A DNA stretch of 64,000 nucleotides from Pseudomonadales bacterium (GTDB lineage Bacteria; Pseudomonadota; Gammaproteobacteria; Pseudomonadales; Azotimanducaceae): NCBI GenBank assembly GCA_028285415.1, contig JANQPF010000005.1, positions 496,001 to 560,000 on the forward strand. The letters run 5' to 3'. How positions within the stretch are numbered: the stretch's first letter is position 1; each line of letters begins with the position of its first letter. The notes under the pieces were generated by a model. The model saw nothing but the letters and a program-made list of their open reading frames with translations, was not told where the DNA came from and searched no databases. Below, one piece after another: positions 52,540 through 62,012 of this stretch. Both the position numbers and the translations under genes were made by a program.

Positions 52540-53979
52540 GTGAGCTGGTTGCTCGAACACTGGGTGGCCGCCGTGCTGCTTGCGGCGTATACCGCAATGC
52601 TTCTGACCAATGCCTGGCTCGGAAGCCGTGCGAGCCGGGGGCTGGACGGTTACTACGTCGGTGGCCGCAATATGGGCGGCATTGCCATTGGCATCTCTTT
52701 CTTTGCCACCTTTGCGTCCACCAACAGTTACATCGGTCACGCGGGCAAGGGCTACGCGTACGGTCTTCCCTGGCTCCTGATGGCGTTGACCTTGGTGGTT
52801 TTTACCTATCTGTCATGGCGCTGGGTGGGGCCGAAACTGAGGCGCTTTGCCAGTGAATGGGATGCGTTGACCATCCCCGATTATCTCGGCAGCCGCTTTG
52901 CGCAGGACGATCACCCGCGACACGTGCTGCGAATTGCCGCCGCCGTTGTCATCGTGTTTTCGAGTCTCCTGTATCTGATTGCCATCTTCAAAGGTGCAGG
53001 ACACCTGTTCCAACAGTTTCTCGGCATCCCCTACGAGGGTGCTGTTGCGGTGACGCTGGTCATAGTCATGCTCTATACGTCGATTGGTGGCTTCGTCTCG
53101 GTGGTGCGCACCGATGTCGTGCAGGGTCTGTTGATGGTGCTGGGTTCGATGACCATCTTCTACTTCGTCACGAGCGCGGCCGGCGGTGTGGGCGCGATCG
53201 GCCAGCTTGCCGAGCGGCCTGATACCGAGTTTCTCTTTGAGCTCAACGGCGGCATTCCCTTCCTGGTTTTGATGGGCATATCCCTCTCCGGTTCGCTGAA
53301 ACTCCTCTGCGATCCTCGACAGCTCTCGCGCTACTACGCGCTCAAGGACGATTCCGAAGTGCGGCGCGGCATCTGGATTGCCGTGATTGGCCTGAGCCTC
53401 GTACAGTTCTGTATCTTTCCCGTGGGCGTTTATGCTCACCTGCTGATGGAGGGGGTGACGGATACGGACCTCATCGTCCCGACGCTGGTCAACGATCCGG
53501 CGGTCTTTCCGCTATGGGCGGCGGATTTTCTCATTGTGGCGATCGTGGCCGCCGCCATGTCGAGCATGGACAGCGTGCTGCTGGTGGCGGCGTCAACGCT
53601 CTACAAGAACATCGTTGCGCCGTTTCGCGCAACATCTCGTCAACTGCAATGGACCCGTTTGGCTGTCGTCGGCTTCGCCGTTGTCGCCGCGGGGCTTGCG
53701 CTCAATCCACCCGGAGACATTGTGGAGATTACGATCTTCTCGGGCAGCCTCTATGCCGTGTGCTTTTTCCCGGCCGTCGTCCTCGGCCTGCACTGGCGTC
53801 GGGGCTCAGCGGCAGCTGTCGTGGCATCCATGGTTGCCGGAGTGAGCGTATTGCTGCTGTGGATTGCAAGCGGGCTGCGCGGCAGCCTGCACGAGGTGTT
53901 TCCCGCGCTGGCTGCGTCGCTCCTGGTGTACGTGATCGTGGCGCTCCGCACGCCGGAGGCGCAGCCGGTCAGTCCGTGA
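52540..53979 (+). CDS. sodium/solute symporter family transporter
   Basis: A 479-residue SSS-family carrier with about 13 membrane segments. GYYVGGRNMGGIAIGISFFATFASTNSYIGHAGKGYAYG is the sodium-binding-type N-terminal signature, and AAAMSSMDSVLLVAASTLYKNI the conserved region of helix 8-9. The substrate is not predictable. It begins with GTG and overlaps the end of the convergent serine hydrolase by 11 bases. Confidence 0.92.
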   Translation: MSWLLEHWVAAVLLAAYTAMLLTNAWLGSRASRGLDGYYVGGRNMGGIAIGISFFATFASTNSYIGHAGKGYAYGLPWLLMALTLVVFTYLSWRWVGPKLRRFASEWDALTIPDYLGSRFAQDDHPRHVLRIAAAVVIVFSSLLYLIAIFKGAGHLFQQFLGIPYEGAVAVTLVIVMLYTSIGGFVSVVRTDVVQGLLMVLGSMTIFYFVTSAAGGVGAIGQLAERPDTEFLFELNGGIPFLVLMGISLSGSLKLLCDPRQLSRYYALKDDSEVRRGIWIAVIGLSLVQFCIFPVGVYAHLLMEGVTDTDLIVPTLVNDPAVFPLWAADFLIVAIVAAAMSSMDSVLLVAASTLYKNIVAPFRATSRQLQWTRLAVVGFAVVAAGLALNPPGDIVEITIFSGSLYAVCFFPAVVLGLHWRRGSAAAVVASMVAGVSVLLLWIASGLRGSLHEVFPALAASLLVYVIVALRTPEAQPVSP

Positions 53980-55243
53980 TTGCCTGGTACGTCAACACCT
54001 GGAAATCCTGGCGGATGTTGATGTGTGTGTAGGGCCGAACCTGGGTCATGAGCACCGCAACCAGCTCCTGTTCGGGGTCCACCCACGACAGGGTGCAGTA
54101 AGCACCGCCCCAGTAGCCGGCGCCTTCCGACAGCGGGGTTGCGGCGGCGCCGCGGTCGACGACAACGCCATAGCCGAGTCCAAACCCCATGCCTGGCCCC
54201 GCCAGCCATAGCGGCAGGTCGCCGGTGTGGTTGTCGAGGATCAGCTCCACCGTCGACGACGCCAGTATGCGTACGCCATCGAGCCCCCCGCCGTTCAGCA
54301 TCATCTGTTGGAAACGCAGGTAGTCGCGAACCGTGGAGACGAGTCCGCCGGCACCGCGATAGAGACCCCTGGGTCCGCTGACCCAGCGACTGGCCGTCCC
54401 GGCGGGATCCTGCAGGGTGATCTTGTTCTCGTCGCCCGGAGTGTACTGAGCGGTAAGCCGCTCGGCTCTGTCTTCGTCCAGGTAGAAATGTGTGTCGGGC
54501 ATGTCCAGCGGGGAGAAGAGACGCTCTTTGAAGAATGCGTCCAGACTCTGACCGCTCATGATCTCTACCAGATGACCGACCACGTCCGTGGCGGCGGAGT
54601 ACTGCCATTCGGTACCGGGCTGATAGTTGAGCGGCAGACTGGCCAGGCGCGCGACGAGCTCGGCGTTGTCAGCCGGGCGCGTGGCGCTCATGACTTGCCG
54701 GTAAGCGTCGGCGTTGCCCAGGTAGTTGTTGGCAAGACCCGCGGTGTGCGTAAGCATGTCGCGGATTTGAATTGGCCTCTCGAGATCAACGAGCTCACCG
54801 GAGGCGCCGCTGGCATCGGCCGTGGTGCTGACTTTGACGTCCGTGAACGCGGGAATGAACTTCGACACCGGATCGCGGAGCTGAAAGTGACCTTCTTCCC
54901 AGAGCATCATGAGTGCAACGGAGGTGATGGGCTTGGTCATGCTCGCGATGCGAAAAATGGCGTCTTCGCGCATGGCGGCACCGGCTTCGACGTCCATGTC
55001 ACCCTGCACCTCGAAGTGGACGAGTTTGCCGCGCCGTACGATGGCGGTGATGACGCCGGGTGTGAGACCGTCGTCGATGTACTTCTGCATGGCAGGGGCA
55101 ATGCGCTCGAGACGATCGCTCGACATGCCGGCAGCTTCCGGACTGCTTCGGGGCAGCTCGCGCGCCAGGGTTGAGCCTGCCAGCAGGACGGTGAGCACGC
55201 CGAAGAGCGCCGCGGCGCGACGGCGTCCGCGCACCATTCTCAT
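53969..55243 (-). CDS. serine hydrolase, beta-lactamase/esterase family VIII-like
   Basis: A 424-residue exported protein with a signal peptide (about 1-27, AALFGVLTVLLAGSTLA). The nucleophile motif S-x2-K is in FRIASMTKPITS and the tyrosine motif is in WQYSAATDVVGHLVE (Y-S-A). This layout fits penicillin-binding-protein-like esterases rather than true beta-lactamases. ATG at 55243 overlaps the GST stop (ATGA). Confidence 0.9.
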   Translation of the reverse strand: MRMVRGRRRAAALFGVLTVLLAGSTLARELPRSSPEAAGMSSDRLERIAPAMQKYIDDGLTPGVITAIVRRGKLVHFEVQGDMDVEAGAAMREDAIFRIASMTKPITSVALMMLWEEGHFQLRDPVSKFIPAFTDVKVSTTADASGASGELVDLERPIQIRDMLTHTAGLANNYLGNADAYRQVMSATRPADNAELVARLASLPLNYQPGTEWQYSAATDVVGHLVEIMSGQSLDAFFKERLFSPLDMPDTHFYLDEDRAERLTAQYTPGDENKITLQDPAGTASRWVSGPRGLYRGAGGLVSTVRDYLRFQQMMLNGGGLDGVRILASSTVELILDNHTGDLPLWLAGPGMGFGLGYGVVVDRGAAATPLSEGAGYWGGAYCTLSWVDPEQELVAVLMTQVRPYTHINIRQDFQVLTYQAITD

Positions 55244-55860
55244 GCTGCTTTGTCCGCTTCGACCCGGGCGATGCTCGGATGCTCGGCAAGGCGTGCCATC
55301 AACGCCTGGATGTCGTCGTGGCCGGCGAGAATGTCCAATTCGAACATCTTCTGGGAGATCGCGTTTGCGAGGCCGAAACAATAGAACGCGTAAAAGTCCG
55401 CGAGCGTCAGCTCCGAGCCCGCAGCGTAAGGATCGCAGACGATGATGCGGCGCACGGCAGCCATGCCTTTCTTGAGGTCCTTTTCGGTGGTTTCTTTGGT
55501 CTCGTCCGTCACGGTCTGTCCGAACATGGCCTCTGGCAGGCAGCGCCGGGCAACGAGCTCCACGTCGAGTTTGATGTGACAGATGAGCTCCACGACCTTA
55601 CCGGCTTCGAATGGGTCCGCCGGCAGCAGTGCAGGCTCCGGCTGCAGGCGGTCGAGATAGGCGGCAATTGCCAGGCTCTCTGACATGAATCTGCCGTCGA
55701 CGCCGATCGAAGGCATTTTCCCCATGGGCGTGCGTGCGAGATTGTCCTCTTCCTGGGTGGGCGGCGCTTTCACCTCTTCGAACTCGAGCCCCTTTTCGAT
55801 GAGCAGTGCCTTGGTGAGGCTGTAGTAGTTGCTCAGGCGCAGGCCGTATAACTGAATCAT
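55240..55860 (-). CDS. glutathione S-transferase family protein
   Basis: A 206-residue GST. LYGLRLSNYYSLTKALLIEKGLEF is the N-terminal thioredoxin-like strand and helix, GKMPSIGVDGRFMSESLAIAAYL the glutathione-binding part, and ELTLADFYAFYC the C-terminal domain. The partner residue for glutathione (Ser/Tyr near 10-14) cannot be fixed by eye. It sits 32 bases after the alpha-E gene and overlaps the serine hydrolase gene. Confidence 0.9.
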   Translation of the reverse strand: MIQLYGLRLSNYYSLTKALLIEKGLEFEEVKAPPTQEEDNLARTPMGKMPSIGVDGRFMSESLAIAAYLDRLQPEPALLPADPFEAGKVVELICHIKLDVELVARRCLPEAMFGQTVTDETKETTEKDLKKGMAAVRRIIVCDPYAAGSELTLADFYAFYCFGLANAISQKMFELDILAGHDDIQALMARLAEHPSIARVEADKAA

Positions 55861-55892
55861 GATCCCCCTCTCTGCCCGTGCCCGGGCCTTTG

Positions 55893-56849
55893 TCAGCGTT
55901 GCGGAAAGTAATGGTTGGTGATTTTCTGGTGCAATGTAAACAGCTGTTTCTGCCGCACATCGACAAAGCGGTGCAATTTTGCATCTTCCAGTCGGCGGAC
56001 GCTGGCGCGCTGCAGCTGGCGGCGCATGTTGTTGATGAGTTCCAGCGGTTCGTCGTTGTTGGGCAACGCGCGCAGGCAGTTACGGATCGTCGTCAGGCAG
56101 CGCAGCAGTGAGCGCGGCAGGTCGGGATTCTGCAGCAGGAACTCCAGCACGTCCTCCTGATTGATGGGATTCTGCACCGTTGCCGTATACCCCTGCATGG
56201 CGTCGAGCGAGTTCAATACGCTGCGCCATTGAATGTCGGCGAAAGGCGCAAGCTCGGTGTCGTGGCCCAGGAGGTCGATGGAACGCAAATCGATGATGCG
56301 TGTGGTCATGTCGGCCCGCTCGATGAAGTTACCGAGACGGAAAAACTGCCAGCTAGCGTTGTGCAGCATGGTAGAGGACAGGAAACCGTTGATCTGGTCC
56401 AGGTGAGCGATGATGTCCTTGAGCCCGCGGTTGCGGCGCGTCCGGCTGAGGGGCTCCTGCAGCACTTCGCGGGCGTACAGGTGGATCTCGTTGATGTGCT
56501 CGAATGCGGCTCTCGGTAAGGTGCCGCGCAGCGTGCGTGCGTTCTCACGGGCAAAGCCGAGCGCGTTCAAGAGCGAACCCGGATTGCGCGCGTCGCTCAG
56601 TAGAAATCGCGCGACCAGCTTCTCGTTGCTGTCGGGGCTTGCGACGGTGTCACCGTACAAGTCGGTGAAGGCATCTTCCTGGGCGAGAATGTCTACCAGC
56701 GGCATCCAGCCGAGCGGCAGACGCATCGGCAGATCCATCATCAGATTGGCGTTGACCTGAACCAGCCGCGCGGTGCTCCCGGCTCGCTCGAGATAGCGTC
56801 CCAGCCAGTAGGTGCGAAACGCGGTGCTGGAAAGGGTGTGCGTGGTCAC
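55893..56849 (-). CDS. alpha-E domain protein (DUF403)
   Basis: A 318-residue helical protein. FRTYWLGRYLERAGSTARLVQVNANLMMD is the conserved start of the alpha-E family, and WQFFRLGNFIERADMTTRIID repeats the same E-R-A pattern. It always accompanies the circularly permuted ATP-grasp protein, in sets thought to make or modify a peptide; the product is unknown. It overlaps the ATP-grasp gene by ATGA. Confidence 0.93.
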   Translation of the reverse strand: MTTHTLSSTAFRTYWLGRYLERAGSTARLVQVNANLMMDLPMRLPLGWMPLVDILAQEDAFTDLYGDTVASPDSNEKLVARFLLSDARNPGSLLNALGFARENARTLRGTLPRAAFEHINEIHLYAREVLQEPLSRTRRNRGLKDIIAHLDQINGFLSSTMLHNASWQFFRLGNFIERADMTTRIIDLRSIDLLGHDTELAPFADIQWRSVLNSLDAMQGYTATVQNPINQEDVLEFLLQNPDLPRSLLRCLTTIRNCLRALPNNDEPLELINNMRRQLQRASVRRLEDAKLHRFVDVRQKQLFTLHQKITNHYFPQR

Positions 56850-58297
56850 TGGTCGTCCACCACCCAGGTGTCTTTGCTGCCGCCGCCTTGTGACGAATTC
56901 ACCACGATTGATCCCTTGCGCATCGCCACCCGCGTCAGTCCCCCGGTTGTCACGTAGTTGTCAGCACCGCTCAGGATGAACGGTCTGAGGTCCAGGTGTC
57001 GGGGCTCCGCGTGGGTGTCGATCAGGGTGGGCGAGGTCGAGAGGTTGAGCATCGGCTGCGCCATGTAGTTGCGCGGATTGGCGCGGATCTGGCGGGCGAA
57101 TTGATTGCGCTCTTTTTTGCTGGCTTTGGGGCCAATCATCATCCCGTAGCCGCCGGATTCGTTGGCCGGTTTGACGACCAGCTGATCCAGGTTGTCGAGC
57201 ACGTAATCACGGTGTTCCTTCTCCACGCAGCGGTAGGAAGGTACGTTGGGAAGCAGCGGCTCCTCGCTGAGATAATAGCGAATGATGTCCGGCACATAGG
57301 TGTAGATGACCTTGTCGTCGGCGACGCCGCATCCCGGCGCGTTGGCAAGCGCCACTTTGCCGGCCCGCCAGGCGCGCATTAAACCAGGCACCCCGAGGAC
57401 AGAGTCCTGGTTGAACACTTCCGGATCGATGAACGTGTCGTCGATACGACGGTACAGCACGTCGACTCTGACGAGGCCCTCTATGGTGCGCATGTACAGG
57501 TAATCGTCCTTGCCGACGACCAGGTCCCGGCCTTCCACGAGCTCCGCCGCCATCGCGTTGGCGAGGTAGGCATGCTCAAAATACGCGGAGTTGTAGATCC
57601 CGGGCGTAAGCACGGCGAGCTGCGCCGTGCGGTTGGCGTTGGGATTGAGCGAGCGCAGCGTATTGGCAAGCTGGGTCGGGTAGTCGTCAACCGGATGGAT
57701 GACGTAGTCGGTAAAGAGCTCCGGGAACACCCGCTTCATGACTTCGCGGTTCTCGAGCATGTATGAGACGCCCGAGGGCACGCGCAGATTGTCTTCGAGC
57801 ACATAGACGGTGCCGTCGCCGCCGCGCACGAGATCGCTGCCGCAGACGTGTGACCAGACGCGATGAGGTGGGCTCACGCCCATGCATTCCGGACGGAAAT
57901 CTCTGGACTTGTCGATGTAGATCCGCGGCAGCACATTGTCCTTGAGAATCTGCTGCTTGTGGTAGATGTCGTCGATGAATTGATTCAACGCGTTGACGCG
58001 CTGGATCAGGCCGCGGGAGATCGCGTCCCACTCGGACTTCAGGATGAGGCGTGGGATGATGTCGAACGGCCATTCGCGATCGATCGCGCCGCTTTCTTCA
58101 CCTGAGTAGACGGTGAACGTGATACCCATGGAGCGGATGGCCAGCTCAGCGGCATAGCGGCGCTCCTGCAGTTCATTGTCGTCGAGCTTTGCCAGCGCCT
58201 TTTTCAACGCCGCGGCACCTCTCCGCGCGCGTCCGCCTGGCGCAATCAGTTCGTCCCATACGTCGCGGGCGGGATAGTTCTTCCATTCGATGGTCAT
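56846..58297 (-). CDS. circularly permuted ATP-grasp protein (DUF404/DUF407 type)
   Basis: A 483-residue ligase-like protein. RIYIDKSRDFRPECMGVSPP, VYVLEDNLRVPSGVSYMLENR, TPGIYNSAYFEHAYLA and VVKPANESGGYGMMIG are hallmarks of the type 2 circularly permuted ATP-grasp group, expected to form a peptide-like bond with ATP. ATG at 58297 is chosen; the first residues (MTIEWKNYP) are compatible with family starts. No transglutaminase-like gene, the usual third member, is adjacent. Confidence 0.93.
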   Translation of the reverse strand: MTIEWKNYPARDVWDELIAPGGRARRGAAALKKALAKLDDNELQERRYAAELAIRSMGITFTVYSGEESGAIDREWPFDIIPRLILKSEWDAISRGLIQRVNALNQFIDDIYHKQQILKDNVLPRIYIDKSRDFRPECMGVSPPHRVWSHVCGSDLVRGGDGTVYVLEDNLRVPSGVSYMLENREVMKRVFPELFTDYVIHPVDDYPTQLANTLRSLNPNANRTAQLAVLTPGIYNSAYFEHAYLANAMAAELVEGRDLVVGKDDYLYMRTIEGLVRVDVLYRRIDDTFIDPEVFNQDSVLGVPGLMRAWRAGKVALANAPGCGVADDKVIYTYVPDIIRYYLSEEPLLPNVPSYRCVEKEHRDYVLDNLDQLVVKPANESGGYGMMIGPKASKKERNQFARQIRANPRNYMAQPMLNLSTSPTLIDTHAEPRHLDLRPFILSGADNYVTTGGLTRVAMRKGSIVVNSSQGGGSKDTWVVDDQ

Positions 58298-58377
58298 GCC
58301 GCTATTGTACACGCTCCCATGCGGGACAGAATTCCCGCTGCGTTGACTCGGTTGTGGTGCCGCGTCTTCAGAACTGG

Positions 58378-59208
58378 ATGGTGAAAGTGAATCTGCAGCA
58401 ACTGGTCGATTTCCTGGCCCACCATGAGAGCGTGTTGGTCCTCAGCGGGGCGGGCATCAGCACGGCGAGCGGTATCGGTGACTATCGCGATGTCGACGGT
58501 GCGTGGAAACGGCCACAGCCGGTGCAGCATCAGGACTTCATGCAGCGCGAGGACTGGCGGCGGCGATACTGGGCGCGGAGCATGGTCGGTTATCCGGAAT
58601 TTTTGCGGGCGGCGCCCAACGTGGCCCACGAAACGCTGGCAGCGTGGGAAAGACGCGGGAAGATTTCCGGCGTCATCACGCAGAACGTCGATCGTCTGCA
58701 CCAACGCGCGGGACACGAACGGGTCATCGATCTGCATGGCCGTCTTGATCAGGTGGTGTGCATGGCCTGCGGACAGTTGACGTCGCGCGGCGAGCTGCAA
58801 ACCTGGCTTGAACGGCACAACCCAGCCATGGTCGGTACGGCGTTCAGTGCCGCGCCCGATGGAGATGCCGATCTCGAACGCAACGAGTTTGCCGACGTGC
58901 GCGTGCCAGCCTGCGCCGAGTGCGGCGGTATTCTCAAGCCGAACGTCGTCTTCTACGGTGACAGCGTCCCACGTGAGATTGTCGATCAGGCTTACGATTG
59001 GGTTGATCAGGCAGACGCGTTGCTCGTCCTCGGCAGCTCGCTCATGGTGTTTTCCAGTTTCCGCTTTGTGCGTCACGCCCATGCGGGAAACGTGCCTGTA
59101 GCGGCCATCAATCGGGGTGTCATGCGCGGGGAAGCACTGTTTGCGGGCAAATTCGCAGAAGACGTGGGCACAACGCTGCGCCGGCTCGACGATCTGCTCG
59201 ATTGGTAG
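58378..59208 (+). CDS. Sir2 family NAD-dependent protein deacylase
   Basis: A 276-residue sirtuin. VLSGAGISTASGIGDYRD (about 22-39) binds NAD, TQNVDRLHQRAGH and DLHG contain the catalytic histidine, and four cysteines (CMAC and CAEC) form the zinc ribbon. NVVFYGDSVP and LLVLGSSLMVFS complete the fold. The zinc loop is longer than average. The gene is divergent from the ATP-grasp operon, with 80 bases between. Confidence 0.94.
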   Translation: MVKVNLQQLVDFLAHHESVLVLSGAGISTASGIGDYRDVDGAWKRPQPVQHQDFMQREDWRRRYWARSMVGYPEFLRAAPNVAHETLAAWERRGKISGVITQNVDRLHQRAGHERVIDLHGRLDQVVCMACGQLTSRGELQTWLERHNPAMVGTAFSAAPDGDADLERNEFADVRVPACAECGGILKPNVVFYGDSVPREIVDQAYDWVDQADALLVLGSSLMVFSSFRFVRHAHAGNVPVAAINRGVMRGEALFAGKFAEDVGTTLRRLDDLLDW

Positions 59209-59291
59209 GGCTCAATAGTCAGACAACCCGGTATGTACATGCCCGTTGCGGTGTAGGACACTCGAATGAGGCTGCAAAGGAGGAAACAGCT

Positions 59292-59702
59292 ATGCCGCGT
59301 ACGACAATCCCCGCCCTGTGGCTGGCAGTAGTCGCCGCGATCGGGCTGAGCCCGCTATCCGCTCTGGCCGAGGCTGAGGCGGCGGCGAAGGCCCAGGAGG
59401 CAGACAACTGCGTTTATGCGCGCGAAGTTGAACAGTTTGAAATTCTCGACAACGAAACGCTGCTTTTATACGGCAAGCTCGACAAGATCTGGCTGAACCG
59501 TCTCGGCAACCGCTGCGCCGGGCTGCGGGACAACATGGCGGTTTATCTCGAGCGATACGGCTCACAGATCTGCGCCAACGACCGCTTCAGCGCGCGACGT
59601 CACGGTGACAGCGGACCGGCAGCACGCTGTCGTCTGGGCGCGTTCGAACCCATCAGCAAAGAACAGATCCCGGCGCTCAAGCAGGCCCTGGCGGAATCAT
59701 GA
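59292..59702 (+). CDS. exported DUF6491-like protein, copy 1
   Basis: A 136-residue protein with a signal peptide (about 1-26, ending SALAEA). After CVYAREVEQFEILDNETLLLY come LNRLGNRCAGLR, QICANDRFS and CRLGAFEPISKEQI: four spaced cysteines probably forming disulfides. This is the pattern of DUF6491 proteins. AAAGGAGG precedes the ATG. The next gene overlaps it (ATGA) and encodes a paralog. Confidence 0.8.
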   Translation: MPRTTIPALWLAVVAAIGLSPLSALAEAEAAAKAQEADNCVYAREVEQFEILDNETLLLYGKLDKIWLNRLGNRCAGLRDNMAVYLERYGSQICANDRFSARRHGDSGPAARCRLGAFEPISKEQIPALKQALAES

Positions 59703-60190
59703 TCCGCGCGCTTCTGTTCGCGGCGCTCTTCTGCAGCGTCGGTCTTGCTGCGGCTGAGGAAAGTGAGGCCGCAGGGGATGCGCAGGCTGAGGATTCGGCG
59801 GCGCAGTCGGTCGAAGAGATTCTTGCACGCGATCCGGACAGCGAAGACTACATTGATGAGACGCGGTGCATTCGTGCCAATCTGATCCGCACCGTCGACG
59901 TCATCGACGAGAATCACGTGTCCTTCCGCGTTGGCCGCAACGACTACTACCTGGTGCAGTTTGAACACCGCTGCCCGGGTCTGCGCCGCGGTAAGCCCGT
60001 CATGTACGAGCCGACCGCGGGGCGCCTGTGCAAGCTCGATGGCATACGGACGCTCTATGAGACGGGCCTGGGCGGATACCGCCCCGGCATGCGCTGCGCC
60101 ATTCCCGAGTTTCGCAGCGTCACGAAGGAGCAGCTCGTGCTTCTGAAGGATGCACTGAAAGCGGAGAAGCGGAAAAAGCGCCAGTCCTGA
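59699..60190 (+). CDS. exported DUF6491-like protein, copy 2
   Basis: A 163-residue protein with a signal peptide (1-19), an acidic linker, and the same cysteine pattern as its neighbour: RCIRANLIRTVDVIDENHV, VQFEHRCPGLRR, LCKLDGIR and MRCAIPEFRSVTKEQL. It ends in a basic tail. Tandem duplication followed by divergence is likely. Function unknown for the family. Confidence 0.8.
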   Translation: MIRALLFAALFCSVGLAAAEESEAAGDAQAEDSAAQSVEEILARDPDSEDYIDETRCIRANLIRTVDVIDENHVSFRVGRNDYYLVQFEHRCPGLRRGKPVMYEPTAGRLCKLDGIRTLYETGLGGYRPGMRCAIPEFRSVTKEQLVLLKDALKAEKRKKRQS

Positions 60191-60192
60191 GG

Positions 60193-61215
60193 TCAGCGGT
60201 CGAGCACGAGCTCCGCGAGGGTTTGTAGCTCCGCGGTGCTGCGCGCCGAGACGGTCAGCGACGTCACCGGCGTTTCATCCCAGGCCTTGAGACGATCGCG
60301 GATTTTGTCCACGGGCCCGACCAGGGAGATTTCATCCGCAAGCGCGTCGGGGATTGCCTGGGCCGCCTCGTTCTTCTTGCCTGCCATGTAGAGATCCTGC
60401 ACAACCTGAGCTTCCGCCTCGAATCCCATCCGGCTGACCAGCTCTTTATGGAAGTTGCGGTCTTTGGCACCCATGCCGCCAACGTACAGTGCCAGCATGT
60501 GTTTCACGGGTTGCAGGCCGGCTTCGACGTCATCGGTAATGTTCACGACCACACCCTGGGTGATCTCGAATTCCGGCTTGGCGTTCGACAGCGAAGGCGC
60601 GTACACCTCCTGTCGAAAAGGGCTGTAGTAAAGCGGCAGCCAGCCGTCGGCAATTTCCGCTGCGAGCGCCACGTTTTTCGGGCCTTCAGCGCCCATGAAG
60701 ATGGGGATCTCCTGGCGCAGCGGATGCACAATCGATTTCAAAGGTTTGCCCAGACCCCAGGCACCCTCGCCGGTATAAGGCAACGGATAGTGAGGCCCGT
60801 CGTTTGTCACCGGCTCTTCCCGCGCGATGACCTTGCGCATGATGCCGATGTACTCGCGGGTTCGGGCCAGGGGCTTGGCGAACGGTCCGCCGTACCAGCC
60901 TTCGACAACCTGCGGCCCGGAGACGCCGAGACCAATGATCATGCGGCCCCCGGAAAGGTGGTCCATTGTCATGGCGGCCATTGCGGTTGCGGTGGGCGTG
61001 CGTGCGGACAGCTGGATGACGCCGGTGCCCAATCTGATTTTTTCGGTATTGGCGCCAATCCATGCCAGCGGTGACAGGGCATCGGAGCCGTACGCCTCGG
61101 CGGTCCACACCGAATCGTAGCCCAGCTTCTCCGCTTCCTGTGCAAGCTGGATGTGATCGGTCGGCGGATGCGAACCCCAGTAGCCCAGCATCAGTCCAAG
61201 ATTGAGATCAGCCAT
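60193..61215 (-). CDS. LLM-class (luciferase-like) flavin/F420 oxidoreductase
   Basis: A 340-residue TIM-barrel oxidoreductase, related to the protein encoded at 22198 (both have GTG-x-Q-x-SARTP/V and LG-x-SGPQVVEG). DSVWTAEAYGSDALSP and KIRLGTGVIQLSART are characteristic. ATG at 61215 follows AGAGGGCG. The cofactor, F420 or FMN, is undetermined. Convergent with DUF6491 copy 2. Confidence 0.92.
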   Translation of the reverse strand: MADLNLGLMLGYWGSHPPTDHIQLAQEAEKLGYDSVWTAEAYGSDALSPLAWIGANTEKIRLGTGVIQLSARTPTATAMAAMTMDHLSGGRMIIGLGVSGPQVVEGWYGGPFAKPLARTREYIGIMRKVIAREEPVTNDGPHYPLPYTGEGAWGLGKPLKSIVHPLRQEIPIFMGAEGPKNVALAAEIADGWLPLYYSPFRQEVYAPSLSNAKPEFEITQGVVVNITDDVEAGLQPVKHMLALYVGGMGAKDRNFHKELVSRMGFEAEAQVVQDLYMAGKKNEAAQAIPDALADEISLVGPVDKIRDRLKAWDETPVTSLTVSARSTAELQTLAELVLDR

Positions 61216-61284
61216 TTGCGCCCTCTGTTCGTGTGCCCCGGGATGATAGGTCATGCCCGCTTCGACAGAAAGAGAGCCACTGTC

Positions 61285-61326
61285 GTTGTCGAACCGGCGG
61301 CTGGCGTTGTCGAACCGGCGGCAGGC
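61285..61326. repeat. two 21-bp tandem repeats
   Basis: GTTGTCGAACCGGCGGC is repeated at 61285 and 61306 with a 21-base period (spacers tggc and aggc), in the divergent region between the LLM and Nudix genes. It may be a duplicated regulator site or a simple slippage product. Confidence 0.8.
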
Positions 61327-61385
61327 CTAGGTGCCCTCGAGGTCGAAGTGGTACAGTCGCCGCTGGCATCGAGGTTATACCGGCA

Positions 61386-62009
61386 ATGGAAGATCTGTGG
61401 CTCGCGTGGGCCAAACAGCTGCAGGCAATCAGCTCGACGGGCCTGCACTTTGGTGGCCACGAATATGACAAGGAGCGCTACGCGCAGGTAGCGGAGATTG
61501 CAAACGACATGCTCGCTCACCTGGCGGGTGTCCCCGTGGCGCGTATTGCGGAGCTCGTACCGGACTTTGCTGAGGGTTACGCGACGCCCAAAATTGACGT
61601 GCGCGGCGCCGTCTTTGACGGCGCTGATGTGTTGCTGGTGCGCGAACGCACTGACGGCTTGTGGACCCTTCCCGGCGGTTATGCCGACGTTGGTCTCTCG
61701 GCAGCTGAAAACGTGGAGAAAGAGATCCTCGAAGAAGCCGGGCTGACCGTCAAGGCTCGCCAGCTCTATACGGTGCGTCACAAGGCGAAACATGCTTACA
61801 AGCCCGATACGCGTGACTTTTACAAGTTCTACTTCATCTGTGAGCGCACGACTGAGGCGTCGCCCGTAGCGGGCAGTGAAGTCATGGATGCGGCCTATTT
61901 CAGTATGGATGCGCTGCCGGAACTATCCCGCGGACGGGTCATCGAAGAAGACATCATCGCCGCCTACGAGTATCGCGACGATCCCCTGAAACTGACTGCA
62001 TTCGACTGA
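61386..62009 (+). CDS. Nudix hydrolase with N-terminal helical domain
   Basis: A 207-residue protein. Residues 1-65 form the helical N-terminal domain of this Nudix subgroup (WLAWAKQLQAISSTGLHF). The Nudix box is GGYADVGLSAAENVEKEILEEAGL, with Lys replacing the usual Arg of R-E. Substrate unknown, probably a nucleotide derivative. ATG at 61386 is chosen by the start of the domain. Confidence 0.9.
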   Translation: MEDLWLAWAKQLQAISSTGLHFGGHEYDKERYAQVAEIANDMLAHLAGVPVARIAELVPDFAEGYATPKIDVRGAVFDGADVLLVRERTDGLWTLPGGYADVGLSAAENVEKEILEEAGLTVKARQLYTVRHKAKHAYKPDTRDFYKFYFICERTTEASPVAGSEVMDAAYFSMDALPELSRGRVIEEDIIAAYEYRDDPLKLTAFD

Positions 62010-62012
62010 CCC

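Noticed and set aside
53969-55243. Beta-lactamase resistance gene
   Set aside because: SxxK and a Y-S-A motif with no clear K-T-G box fit PBP-like esterases better. A resistance role is not supported.
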